The notes below the pieces were generated by a model, which was not told the origin of the DNA, did not search any database, and was given only the letters and a program-made list of their open reading frames with translations. The translations under genes and the position numbers were made by a program. From positions 1,116,001 to 1,180,000 of the forward strand of contig JAKUDP010000006.1 of NCBI GenBank assembly GCA_022570795.1: a stretch of DNA of 64,000 nt. Direction: 5' to 3'. Within the stretch, counting starts at the first letter, position 1. Each line of letters starts with the position of its first letter. This DNA comes from Sphaerulina vaccinii. Its lineage: Eukaryota; Ascomycota; Dothideomycetes; Mycosphaerellales; Mycosphaerellaceae. This document shows positions 54,100 to 63,731 of this stretch, piece by piece.

Positions 54100-55027
54100 C
54101 TATTCTCGTGGCGCCAACGTGCAGTCTTGCCTAGTGCAGCACGACCTATGGTATGCCATCTCCCTGCGAGCTTCCGAAGCGGTAATAACTGCATTTCTGT
54201 CCTCTTTCACCAACATCTGAGAGCACAAAGCCTGTGCGACGCTTCGGTACTCTTTATGATCGACATCTGGGCGACTTAGATCTGAAGGACCGAAGACGAA
54301 CAGGCTGACACGTTCTAGAGACAGGTGATGACCGAAGTTTAGCACACCTCTTGCCCAATGCTCTAGTCTCCATTGCATTCTGACTATTTCGTTGATTTGT
54401 CGTTCGCCATAGCAAGCCAGATTCAAGGTAATGTGCATCGAGCGAACACCACTGAAAGCTTGGTATATGGGACTGACTTCGGCCGAATGCTGATGGAACA
54501 ATACGTCTTCGCTCGCGGGACCGATAGAGCTAGATAGTCTGAGCTCCTTGATCAGCGCTACATGTTTCGCAGGTGTCTTAGCAACGAACATAGCCATGGC
54601 GGCTCCGCTCTGCAAAAAAAAAAAACACGTTCTTCTTGTACATATCTGGAGATACTTCGTGATAAGTCTGCCGGCATGCAAGCAGTAGACCGAATGGCCA
54701 CTCTATAGTCTTGCGATGGCTCATGAAGAATCGGCCTTTCTTCGAGACACATTCGTGGTGTCGGCAGCGCTCCCACCTGTAGTCGCCATCTTCTTGTTGA
54801 ATTCTTGCAAGCATCGTGTCTTCACACGGCCATGTGTGTAGGCACTGCCATCGAGACAACGTGTTGGTCTCGGAGGCTATCTCGACATGTATGGTTGCTA
54901 GTGGCGGCTCTGTCAGTGCATATATCTGATCTCTCAATTCGCGTGACAGAAGAGACAGGAACTTGACTTTGGTTGACGCCACTCGACGTGAGCAGTCCTC
55001 CATAAGAGATGAAGCTGAGATCTCCAT
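54100..55027 (-). CDS. 2EXR/F-box-like protein, copy B (293 aa)
   Basis: Two exons, 54656-55027 and 54100-54609, joined by a 46-nt intron 54610-54655: GTATCT donor, a run of twelve T and GCAG acceptor, phase 0. It is a paralogue of 40875-41839: LSLLSRELRDQIYALTEPPL, TIEWPFGLLLACRQTYHE, then AAMAMFVAKTPAKHVALIKE and WRLEHWARGVLNFG. The intron corresponds to the stretch YQKN..FYTG that is coding in copy A. Alternatively that stretch is coding here too (MYKKNVFFFLQSGAAM) and the T-run has gained one base. The start at 55027 (MEISASS) is chosen because the frame opens with GTG at 55036; an exon at 55033-55362 could be the real 5' end, but no clean splice was found. Confidence 0.65.
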
Positions 55028-55032
55028 GACAC

Positions 55033-55362
55033 TCACTGAAGACCTTTCGAAGATCTCGATAAGCTCTCGTGTTCCTGGGGCTGGACAGCTGTTACGGGTC
55101 TGATAAGACGGCTGTAGGACAAGAAAGATGCGCTGGGACGTATTACGAAGGGGCCCGCTGGAGGTGGACGCTTGAGAGGCGATGATGGGCCGATGATTGC
55201 CTTTGTTGCTGCTGGGCTCCCCGTATGCGCTGTGTTGCTGGTCGACACTGGCTGAGATGGAGTACCAAAGGTGTCTTGAATCGATTCTTGACTCTGGAGA
55301 GCACCACCGTCGATGGGCGGCTGTCGCTCCTGTTGTTGGTGTGAGTCGCTGTTGTCGGTCAT
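55033..55362 (-). other. Possible 5' exon or small ORF upstream of the 2EXR-like gene (109 codons)
   Basis: Opens MTDNSDSHQQQERQPPIDGG and continues as a Ser/Pro/Thr-rich disordered sequence ending SRSSKGLQ-stop. A GTGAGT donor lies exactly at the Gln-stop junction (55039), which suggests an exon, but no acceptor in the right phase joins it to the downstream frame. A weaker donor (GTCTTC at 55045) would fit an acceptor at CCAAAG. Confidence 0.4.
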
Positions 55363-55830
55363 TTTACTGCTGATTCTGCGGAAGAATGCGAATTGCGAAG
55401 CTGATCATGAGGTGATGTTGAGGGTGAAAGGTAGCAAGCGATGGTACCAAGATACAAAGACTGAGACGGTGAGTGGTTGCAAGATGTTAGGTGCTTGCTA
55501 CGAAGGACGCAAGGATAGAGAGGAGAAGCACACATGCATGCATGTAAGACAGTGGATTCTCCTACCTGCATTGGTATGCTACGCCACTCGGGAGCAGTAT
55601 ATGAAAAGCTGGAACGTGGAGAGATGCAGTGAGACAGCGATCAGATGGTTAAGCAGCAAAGTCACTCTGTGGTGAAGCCTCCATTGTATTGTGATCTTGC
55701 TCATGCGAGCTTCGATAGGCCATTGTGGAGTCTGTTTGGGTATCTAACCAGTCAAGCTCTTACATTTCCTGTCCTGCGCCAGTTTTCCCATGCTTTTTCT
55801 CATTACAAGTCGAATGCCGGATGACAGCAT
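55363..55830. other. Interval without a supported gene
   Basis: 468 bp between two minus-strand genes. ORFs on both strands overlap and have no motifs. Contains CATGCATGCATG at about 55531-55540. Nothing else seen. Confidence 0.55.
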
Positions 55831-56669
55831 TTACCTGACAATACCCTCGAAGCGGTTCTTGTACCACTTGACAGTCTCGTCACGGTCGATCTTGTGGGAG
55901 GCACCGATTCTGGTCTTGGATCGGCGACGCTTGGCGACACGCTCACCTGGACGGGTCCTGTTTCATCTCGTCAGTACTCTATTACACTTCTCCTCCTGAG
56001 ATGTAGGATGATACGCACATGCAGCAGTAGAAGTCCATTCCGTAGATACCAATGGCTGGGTCGTACTTGATGCCGAGATCGATGTGCTCAGAGATACCGA
56101 AGCCGAAGTTGCCAGTCTCGGAGAAGTTGCGCTTGCGGAGCTCGTACTCCTTGACCTTGAGGCCACGCTCGAGGATCTCCTCTGCCTTTGGGCCACGGAC
56201 GGTGACGTGGACAGCGATCTTCTCGTTACGACGGATACCGAATGTTCGGACAGTGTAGCGGGCCTTGCCTGGAGCCATTGTATTAGTCTTCCGTCCTTCC
56301 TCTCCTTGTTCCTGAATATGGTGTATACGCACTGTAGACTGGAGTCTGACCAGACAGCTGCTCGAGCACCTTGGCGGCACGGGTAAGTCTGTCACCAGAC
56401 TCGCCGACGGAAATGTTGAGGACGAGCTTTTGGATGCGCAGCTCACGCATAGGGTTAGAGCTCTTGTCCTTGGTGCCCTCGGCCGGAGCCTGCTGGGTGG
56501 CGTTGTTCTGTCCTCGTGCCTGTTGCCAGAGACATGGTGGTTAGCAGATGCACTTCCTCTCTCGTACCGTACACCTCTTGTTACGAAAACAAGTGACCAT
56601 GAAGGAAGTATTTCAAGTCTGGTGCAGTCGTAAAGAGGTGCGCATGCTAGATGGTGTGGTACTCACCAT
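55831..56669 (-). CDS. RPL11: 60S ribosomal protein L11 (uL5)
   Basis: Four exons: 56667-56669 (ATG only), 56333-56519, 56019-56268, 55831-55957, 188 aa. Introns are 147, 64 and 61 nt, GT-AG, and all phases agree. uL5 lies at the central protuberance of the large subunit and contacts 5S rRNA. Diagnostic text: NPMRELRIQKLVLNISVGES, LEQLSGQTPVYSKARYTVRT, EKIAVHVTVRGPKAEEILER, LGIKYDPAIGIYGMDFYCCM and a basic C-terminus with HKIDRDETVKWYKNRF. The N-terminus has an extra 20-residue Gln/Asn/Ala stretch (ARGQNNATQQAPAEGTKDKS) ahead of the conserved start region, so the protein is slightly longer than yeast Rpl11 (174 aa). A first intron directly behind ATG is common in fungal ribosomal protein genes. 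Divergent from SMB1. Confidence 0.95.
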
Positions 56670-56986
56670 TGTGCTGGTGATTTTCACGTCCTAGCGGTAT
56701 GGCTGGTGGTGTTAGTATGAGCGATGCTGGAGAGGAGAAGTTCTCTGTCGCAAAGTTCGAGTGGAGGTGTTCTAATTCGAAGAAGTGGAGGCTTGGCATC
56801 AAAAGACGCTAGTGGGAACAGCCGCTCTGAGCATCGAAGAAGTTTGGCTGTCACGAATCGCAACACACGAACAACGACGACACCTCCAGCTTCTACTTTC
56901 CATACTATTGTCCTCGACTACAAGACATTCTCGCAGGACACACCAAGTCAGAACAAAGACGTGCTCAGGCACGCGATTCTCCCAAC
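56670..56986. promoter_or_regulatory. Divergent promoter of RPL11 and SMB1
   Basis: 317 bp between divergent starts of two highly expressed RNA/ribosome genes. It contains CT-rich tracts on both strands near the starts, but no certain TATA box. Co-regulation inferred from arrangement. Confidence 0.6.
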
Positions 56987-57799
56987 ATGGCGTCCCAGCA
57001 GAAGCAGGGCAAGATGGTAAGTCTCTACCAGAACAACTACTCCCCAAAAGGAGTCCTGCGTTGACAGAGACAGCTCGCTGATTATGACTGAACTATAGCA
57101 AGGCTTCGTGAGTACCACCTCGATCTACTTTCCGCCATCATACAACCCCCACTTACACCTCACCTAGATCAACTACCGAATGCGCGCGACGACGACCGAT
57201 GGAAGACAACTAGTAGGGCAAATGCTCGCTTTTGATAAGGTGCGATACCACACTCACAAGATAGAGAAATAAATCAGAGAGACTGATAGATTATACAGCA
57301 CATGAACCTCGTCCTAGCCGACTGCGAAGAATTCCGCAAAGTAAAGCGAAAGGCAAAGCAACCCGCAGCCCCAGGCGCATCATCAACCGGCCAAACCGTC
57401 GAAACCGAAGAAAAGCGCTCTCTAGGCCTCGCAATCGTCCGCGGCGCAAACATCGTATCCTGCTCCGTCGACGGTCCACCTCCAGCAGATCCCTCCGCAC
57501 GACTCGGACAAAGTGCGCCAGGTGGAGGAGGACCAGCAGCTGTAGCAGCAGGACCAGGGATCGCGAAACCTGCAGGCAGAGGTGCGGGAGTTGGATTACA
57601 AGGACCAGCGGCAGGCGTGGGAGGTTTCACGGGCTTTGGACCTCCTCCAGGAGGATTTCCTGGAAGAGGTGGACCACCGGGTTTTGGACCGCCTGCGGGT
57701 TTCCCTCCTGGTGGACCACAGGGCTTTGCGCCGCCTGGTTTCCAGCCTCCTCCGGGTGGGAGAGGTTTCCCTCCTGGACCTGGTGGCTTTGGCAGGTAG
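56987..57799 (+). CDS. SMB1: Small nuclear ribonucleoprotein B (SmB/SmN)
   Basis: Four exons: 56987-57016, 57099-57107, 57168-57239, 57299-57799, 203 aa. The second exon is a 9-nt microexon (Gln-Gly-Phe). Introns of 82, 60 and 59 nt have GT-AG ends. SmB is one of seven Sm proteins forming the ring on U1, U2, U4 and U5 snRNA. Sm1 motif: INYRMRATTTDGRQLVGQML then FDKHMNLVLADCEEF. Sm2 motif: RSLGLAIVRGANIVSCSVDG. The C-terminal 90 residues are Pro/Gly-rich with PPPG/PPGF repeats, as in SmB of other eukaryotes, where they bind splicing factors. The spliced product matches the family end to end, which confirms the microexon. Nuclear. Confidence 0.95.
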
Positions 57800-58083
57800 A
57801 AGGTGTGGGTGAAGGAGCAAGACGATGGGATGGAAGAATAGCCATACAAGCACACGCGCGGCGCGAGCAGCAATGGTTCTGGAGCTTCTCGGATATGCCT
57901 CAGATCTGGATGCGCGCAAACAAGCACAAGGGAGCGACATGATCAGACACCCGGTACGGAGACAACGTACGGGATCATGAAATGCACCTGGCACCACCGA
58001 AAGCATCGATCGCAAGCGAGACGAGGCGAGGTATGATATCAAAATGCAAAGAAGCTAAAAGCTGTATCATTGACGGGAACTGA

Positions 58084-58341
58084 ATGTCTTTTCTTCAATG
58101 CCTCTCGATTATTGCTGCATTACCTCTCTGCTATGCTTATGCGCTCCAATCATCTCTTCATAACTCATTTCGCAGGCACGCTCACGCTCAAACTCGCAGA
58201 GAACCAATCCTAAACAACCCAGCCTCTCAACCATTCATCCCACTCCAAAGCCTTCCAGAACAGCGGCCAAGCATCCTCAATCACAACCTCCAAGACCCTC
58301 CGTCTAATAATTCCCCAGGCAAGACATTCCTAAAACAATAA
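58084..58341 (+). CDS. Possible small secreted protein (85 aa)
   Basis: Single ORF beginning MSFLQCLSIIAALPLCYAYA, a good secretory signal peptide, followed by a His/Arg/Pro/Asn-rich hydrophilic part without known motif (LHNSFRRHAHAQTRREPILN). Its 3' end overlaps the minus-strand GPI-type gene by about 38 bp, and it lies 284 bp behind SMB1. Only one Cys is found, within the signal peptide. Small size and lack of homology leave it doubtful; the signal peptide is the only positive evidence. Confidence 0.3.
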   Translation: MSFLQCLSIIAALPLCYAYALQSSLHNSFRRHAHAQTRREPILNNPASQPFIPLQSLPEQRPSILNHNLQDPPSNNSPGKTFLKQ

Positions 58342-58886
58342 TGCTCCAAGCCCTCCTAATACAACCGCAGCTCCGACTCCCTCTGCATTCTTTCCAAAAC
58401 CCTCGAGCAGCCATTCCACCCATAGTAGTCGTCTGTGCAATAGTCGTACTAGATGGCATCGAGCCGGACGTCGTTGCAGAACTCGTCGTCGTGGTAGAAG
58501 TCGAACTCGCCGTGTATTGTCCCAATCGAATACTCGTTCCACCAGCAAGTACTTCTCCTCCACTCGCTACTGTTACTATCACTCCGCCTACGAGTGCGTC
58601 TGGGCCGTTTGCTGAGAGGCTGTGGCCTGCTATTGCTACTACGCCTATGAGTAGGCACGAGTATCAGTAAACAAGAAAGTTAAAGACGGGAGGGAGGGAG
58701 AGGGTGATGGGAGGTGTTCATACCATTTTGAGAAGTAAAACTGTAAATTCCATTTGCTGTGAAGACTCCGGTGTAGATTTGTTGGGGAGCGGAGCCTGTT
58801 GCTGTTGCTGTTGCTCCGGCGTCTGTTTGGGGGACTGCGGAGGCGAGGGCAGCAGCAGCGGAGAGGAGGAGGAGATGGTTCTTCAT
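58304..58886 (-). CDS. Ser/Thr-rich secreted protein with a compromised GPI tail
   Basis: Two exons, 58724-58886 and 58304-58644, with a 79-nt intron (GTATGA..CATAG, phase 1). Signal peptide MKNHLLLLSAAAALASAVPQ. Then a Thr/Ala segment, a compact part (GIYSFTSQN-GVVAIAGHSLSANG, VGGVIVTVASGGEVLAGGTS, IRLGQYTASST) that resembles the repeat domain seen in fungal wall proteins, and a Thr/Ser-rich stalk. In the annotated frame the end is RGFWKECRGSRSCGC.., not hydrophobic. One base further on, the frame gives GKNAEGVGAAVVLGGLGALL, a perfect GPI signal ending at 58330. Either the TTTT at about 58380 has one T too many, or a 37-nt GTGGAA..GCAG intron is removed. Probable wall protein. Confidence 0.65.
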
Positions 58887-60138
58887 TTTTGCTGGTGCTT
58901 CGAAATCTGTTTTCGTTGTATCGATGCTGATGCTGATGCTGATGTTATGTTTGGTGCTCGATGATATTGTTGTCGAAGGAAGACGCGTAAGTCGTTTGCG
59001 TCCTCAATATGTGAGGTTCTGAACAGCAACAGCAAGTACGAGTCTCAGTAGTACACGAAGACAGAACTACCTTGTCCGAGGGTACTTGCTGTATGTATGT
59101 ATGCAGTTGTGAAGAAATCGTGCATGGGACATGGTCTACCTTATAAACCTGGTTACCTACATCTAGACTTTACCTTTACGCGTAACGTTTCTCGAGGTCA
59201 ACGTAACTGTCGGCACATGATAGCTGTATACGGGAAAGCGAGACCCCGCTTGGAGGAGGCTGGGTGGCACTGGCTTGCTAGAAAGGTTGTTCTTGTCCTC
59301 TGGCAGCGGTGAGATAGTGCCTAGTGTGATTCTATGGCACAAGAGTAGCATGATGTGCAGAGTGTCAAAGAGAAGACGAAGCACGAATGCAAAACCGAGA
59401 GATCTGAGAGATCGTTGTACTGCATTCAAGTTGCACAGAAGAGCTGTGAGCTGTCGGGGACCTGAGGTGCAGGGATGACAGCGGGCCGTTGAGTCTGTGC
59501 TCCTGCTCCCAAACATTGACACTTTCCTCCTCTGACAACTCCAACCACATCCACATCCACAACCAACAAGAGTCACATCAACAGCAACACCTTCCCGTGT
59601 CCTCTCGCACGCTTGTTCGTATGGCCCTCACTCGTGGGAAGATCGCGGTGATGAGACATGGCACCGACCTTGAGCCAAGAGAGCTCGATCAAGAAGCACA
59701 AGCGTGGCCATGATATTGGTTCGAGCCTGAGATGCTGCAACAGAAATACTGCGTGGGATCCACCCGCTGAGGAGACTTCATGGATTACCTACTACTGAGT
59801 GGTCTCGCTATTGACTGGAGAACGTTGTTACCTGCAGAAGATGACGAGCGGCTTTCCAATGCAGAGCGGCCTTTCACAGGCATACGCAACGTGCACGTTC
59901 CCAAGCCAACGTTCGAGGCTACGATGTCACCCAAGGTGACAAGATAGATCTGGGCAGGTCAGCATACTCCTTCCTAAAGTCTTTGTACTGATTGACAGAT
60001 GCGGAGTTTCAATGCCGGATCCGGACAAGACAATGGAACAAAGAATGTACCTGTCGAACATGAATTACTGCTACTGCTCGTTCATGGTATCTGCTGTTAC
60101 CACGCTCATCGCAAGTAACAATCACAACCATCCGAACC
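58887..60138. other. Interval without a supported gene
   Basis: 1.25 kb. A GATGCT hexamer repeat lies at 58923-58944 and TGTATGTATGTATG at about 59092-59104. Plus-strand ORFs at 59097-59312 and 59489-59713 have no motif. The region holds the promoters of the divergent genes on either side. Confidence 0.55.
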
Positions 60139-62040
60139 ATGGCAAGCGATACCGTATTTGACAATCACTTGGAGTGGGCGCGTGACAGGACATTCCCTGG
60201 TACAGCCCGTGACAATGCCCAAGCTGAAGCCGTATCGGCATGGAGCACCATCTCTGCACCAGACAAGGCGACCTTTCAAAGCCGAATCGAGTCGACGAAT
60301 GAGGCCAGGGCGCTTGAGATTGAAGCGAGGACTTATCTGAAGAATCGGGATCTTGTCGGCACAGACTTGACCAACGTTAACTGGGCCACCCAAGGGCAAT
60401 GGCTCCCGCTACTGAACAAGACACCGGCAAACATGAGCGACACTGAGATCAAGCAGCTGGACTCACTCAGACGGGTCCTTGCCGCCTATATTTCCGCGGC
60501 CCAATGCTACAAGACGACCCTGGAGCAATTATCACCTCTGTACACACAGTTCAGCATGCAGAATGCTCTCGATGGCCCGACAAACGCAGAGATAGCGAGT
60601 CTTGTGACAAAATTGGCATTGCCACCCGCCGTCAGCCAGAGGACCAACCTCACGTTGCTCGAAACGATTTGCGACTTGCCTGAGGTCAGGGTCAAACTGC
60701 AGCAAGCTAATCGGGACGTGGTGTGGATATCGGCAGTAAATCTCTTCGAGAACAATGGCAAAGACCTCGATAAGCTTTGGATCTTTCTTGCTTTTAACAA
60801 TGATGGCAAAGTAGTTGATGTAAGTCGATACAGTGCCCAAGACAGAAGTTTATACTGACGAGTTCATCAGCGATTTGTTGAGAAGGTTGAACAATTGGAA
60901 GAGTGGCAATGGACCGATCCAAAATACTGGCAGCCAGGAAGAATTGGCACTACGCCAAATGAGTATTACTTGCAGCAGAAATGCTGGATACAGGGTAAAT
61001 CTGCCTTTGTCGACCATCGCTATCTCGCAGAGGTCAATAGCACCACCCGCTGGATCACGTACCGGATACGCTACTGTAAGTCTTGCCCTTGTGAACGTTC
61101 GATCGTGGTCATCATTGACACATCACAGGTCCATACGGCGATCTATTGAAGTTGTTCAATACCTACGTCCACCTAGGGGAGCCCGTACCCGAACCCGTGC
61201 TTTGGATGGTCTTCGAGAGACTTGTGGACCAATGCCTGATTATGGAGAAAGGCGCGGTCACTAATCCAGGACCCGATAACTGGCTCCAGATCGTGCACCG
61301 AGATATCAAACCGGAAAATATCTTCCTGGACATGCCAGACAGCAGTGGTTACTACCCTCAATACCCCACACCCAAGATGGCCGATTTTGGCTTTGCCTTC
61401 GAAACATCGACTACTGATGATACCAATCCTATCGACTGGGCAGGGCCAGGTACTCAGCCGTACATTGCTCCAGAGGCGTGGTCCCCATCAGTAATCAAAG
61501 GCCCACCAGGTAACTCACCGGGCACGGCGACAAAGACATATCAGCTGACTTCAAAAACGAACGTATGGGGTACGTAGCCAATGTGCACAACTCAAGTATT
61601 TGAGGCACCTGCTGACTGCGAAATGTTTCGTTATAGGCATAGGCATGGTGATGCTGCAATTGACCAGAAATACCGTCCTCGGGCCTCAAAGGGACAACGA
61701 GATCGTGTGGGACCCAAGACAAGGTTGGAACGTGAAAGGCCATTTCGCCAACAACCGGGCAAAGGGTATCTATTCGTCACAATTGCTGACGTTGATAGAA
61801 CTCGCTTGCGAGCCTTATCCGGAGCGTAGACCTACAGCAGAAGTACTCCGTGCGTATATCAGGAGCGATAAGTACGGTCCGCCCGCAGTTGGCGGTCCGA
61901 TCGCAGCCTATTGTACGGCTGCGGAGGATGGTGTGCAGCCCACTGGTACCATCTACGACTGGCAAAAGGGTCGCGAACGGTATAAGCTTTGGTCGGCTAC
62001 AGACGCTTTGGCTCAAGGGCTTGCTGATATGACCACTTGA
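60139..62040 (+). CDS. Protein kinase-like protein with degenerate N-lobe (576 aa)
   Basis: Four exons: 60139-60819, 60871-61075, 61129-61569, 61637-62040; introns 51, 53 and 67 nt, GT-AG, phases consistent. Residues 1-227 form an unassigned helical region. The kinase C-lobe is clear: hinge YCPYGDLLKL (295-304), catalytic loop VHRDIKPENIFL (351-362), metal-binding DFG in KMADFGFAF (381-383), APEAW, and a C-terminal PERRPTAEVL. The N-lobe between about 228 and 294 shows no glycine-rich loop and no VAIK-type lysine. The catalytic loop is intact, so it may be a weak or unconventional kinase, or the N-lobe may be too diverged to see. Such kinase-like genes are lineage-expanded in ascomycetes. Substrates unknown. 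Confidence 0.78.
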
Positions 62041-62348
62041 GAAAGAGAAGAGTTGAGAGCGTAGCGAAGGGTCTTACTATTGTTACGTCCTTTATGATCT
62101 ACCTACTGTCCGTCTGAGGAAGCAGAAGTCTACACACAGCATACGCAGCACTTCGGTTCCGTGAAAGAAACATCATAACATCAGCAGCAGTTATGTCTGA
62201 ACGCCTCGCTCTCCCTACACTCACAGCCTGTTCAGCAAACTCCCGAAGTCTAATAGAGGAGTTACAGAGTTCCTGCCAAAGTCTCGAGCATCCTTCCTGA
62301 CCTGTCCATACCCACCCATTACACCAGCAAACAATCCCTCTCTCCCTG
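62041..62348. other. Convergent intergenic region
   Basis: 308 bp between convergent genes. Nothing recognisable. Confidence 0.65.
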
Positions 62349-63353
62349 TTAAACACCCCTAGACGCCACCTTAACCTCCAAAGCCTCCCTCCTAAAATCC
62401 TTCCTCAACTCTTTTCTGAGTACCATATCCCAAATCTTAACCCCTCCAAGCTTCTTAACAACATGGACATCCGGCCATCCCTCCTCCCCGTCGTACACCA
62501 TATCCCTTGGAAGAAACGTCGCAGTGGTAACAGGAGGTTGAAAAGCCAGCATATAGCAATAACTGGCTTCTGCAGCTGCAAGTTTCCGTCGCCTACTCCT
62601 CGGAAGTGCCTTGTATGCTATCGTAGCTGGCACATTGGGGCTGGAATAGCCTTCATAAGCTTGGAGATCTTTGAGGAGGGAGGGAGTCATGAACGGATTT
62701 CGTTCTATTTTGATAGGATTGGCTGTTATGGTATTCGTCTGGACGAAACTCGCATACGACAACTCATCATCTTCGTCGTACAGGTTGAGGTCAACCTTCA
62801 GAGTTGCCGTGGGGCCAGGTATGGCTTGCAGGAAGAGTTTCTGTTGAAGAAGCGGGGAGGTGAAAATTATCGAGGACCAGGATTTGCAGACTACTTGGAC
62901 ACGCAGGAGGAGATCTTGAGGGGAGACGAGGATGAAGATTTTTTCGGCGAGGAGTTTGGCTTCGAGGGTGGAGGAGTAGTCTGGTGGCGGTGGAGTTTCT
63001 ATTGTTGGCGAGGGAGACCGGAGACGGAGGACTTGCATGTTTGATGATGGGTCCTCGAGTGGTGGAGGCTTGGGCAGCGTCTGGCTGAGGCGGCTTTTGA
63101 AGACGACTTCTGAGGAGTCTGAGTCGCTGTCGTCTTCCGGGGACTCGTTCGTGTTGTCGTGGGATGGCAGCTGTTCTTCTCGAGGCGCTTCCATGTTGGC
63201 GGAACAGGATGGCTCGTCTGCCATTTCCTTTGCATCTTTCAGGGCAGAGATCCATTCCACGTGTTTCCGAACAATCTGATTCCACTCGTCATTCGACTTG
63301 AGGCGTGCCAGCTGTTCATTGAGCGCGTTCAAATGGTCAGCTGGCGACGACAT
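62349..63353 (-). CDS. F-box-like domain protein (334 aa)
   Basis: Single exon. Residues 1-45 include a helix with LNALNEQLARLKSNDEWNQI, followed by an acidic Ser/Asp/Pro-rich linker. The F-box-like motif is LLAEKIFILVSPQDLLLRVQ then VCKSWSSIIFTSPLLQQKLF (about residues 135-175). F-box proteins present targets to SCF ubiquitin ligases through Skp1. The C-terminal half has family-typical strand-rich text (ASYCYMLAFQPPVTTATFLP; GGVKIWDMVLRKELRKDFRR) seen in many uncharacterised dothideomycete F-box proteins. Target unknown. The start at 63353 is the first in-frame ATG. Confidence 0.75.
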   Translation of the reverse strand: MSSPADHLNALNEQLARLKSNDEWNQIVRKHVEWISALKDAKEMADEPSCSANMEAPREEQLPSHDNTNESPEDDSDSDSSEVVFKSRLSQTLPKPPPLEDPSSNMQVLRLRSPSPTIETPPPPDYSSTLEAKLLAEKIFILVSPQDLLLRVQVVCKSWSSIIFTSPLLQQKLFLQAIPGPTATLKVDLNLYDEDDELSYASFVQTNTITANPIKIERNPFMTPSLLKDLQAYEGYSSPNVPATIAYKALPRSRRRKLAAAEASYCYMLAFQPPVTTATFLPRDMVYDGEEGWPDVHVVKKLGGVKIWDMVLRKELRKDFRREALEVKVASRGV

Positions 63354-63731
63354 GGTGATGTCTAGCGAGAGCGAGTGTCTAAGGTGCTTGTAGTCTGCTC
63401 CAAATGATAGGCATGAACCTCGCCACTTGACATCAGGTCATTTGACAGACACGCTAGAAGTTTGCTTACGCAGAAGAAGTAGGTGCACTCGTCGTTATGG
63501 CGACCAGGATTGCACGGACTTGTTGAACACCGATATTCACTTCACTTCTATACTACCAGCATTGATCTCGGCAAACAAAAAAGCACTTTTGCATCGTGTC
63601 CACTGTTATGGACAATCGAGGGTATCTAGCTTCTAATTCTAGGTAGAAGACACAGTAATATGTAAGCACGCCAATTCCTTCCCAGTCGTTGAATCATGAC
63701 TTGCCAGTAACAAGACTTCAGATGATGCTGC
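63354..63731. other. Intergenic region
   Basis: 378 bp between the F-box-like gene start and the 3' end of the ornithine aminotransferase gene. Nothing recognisable. Confidence 0.65.
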
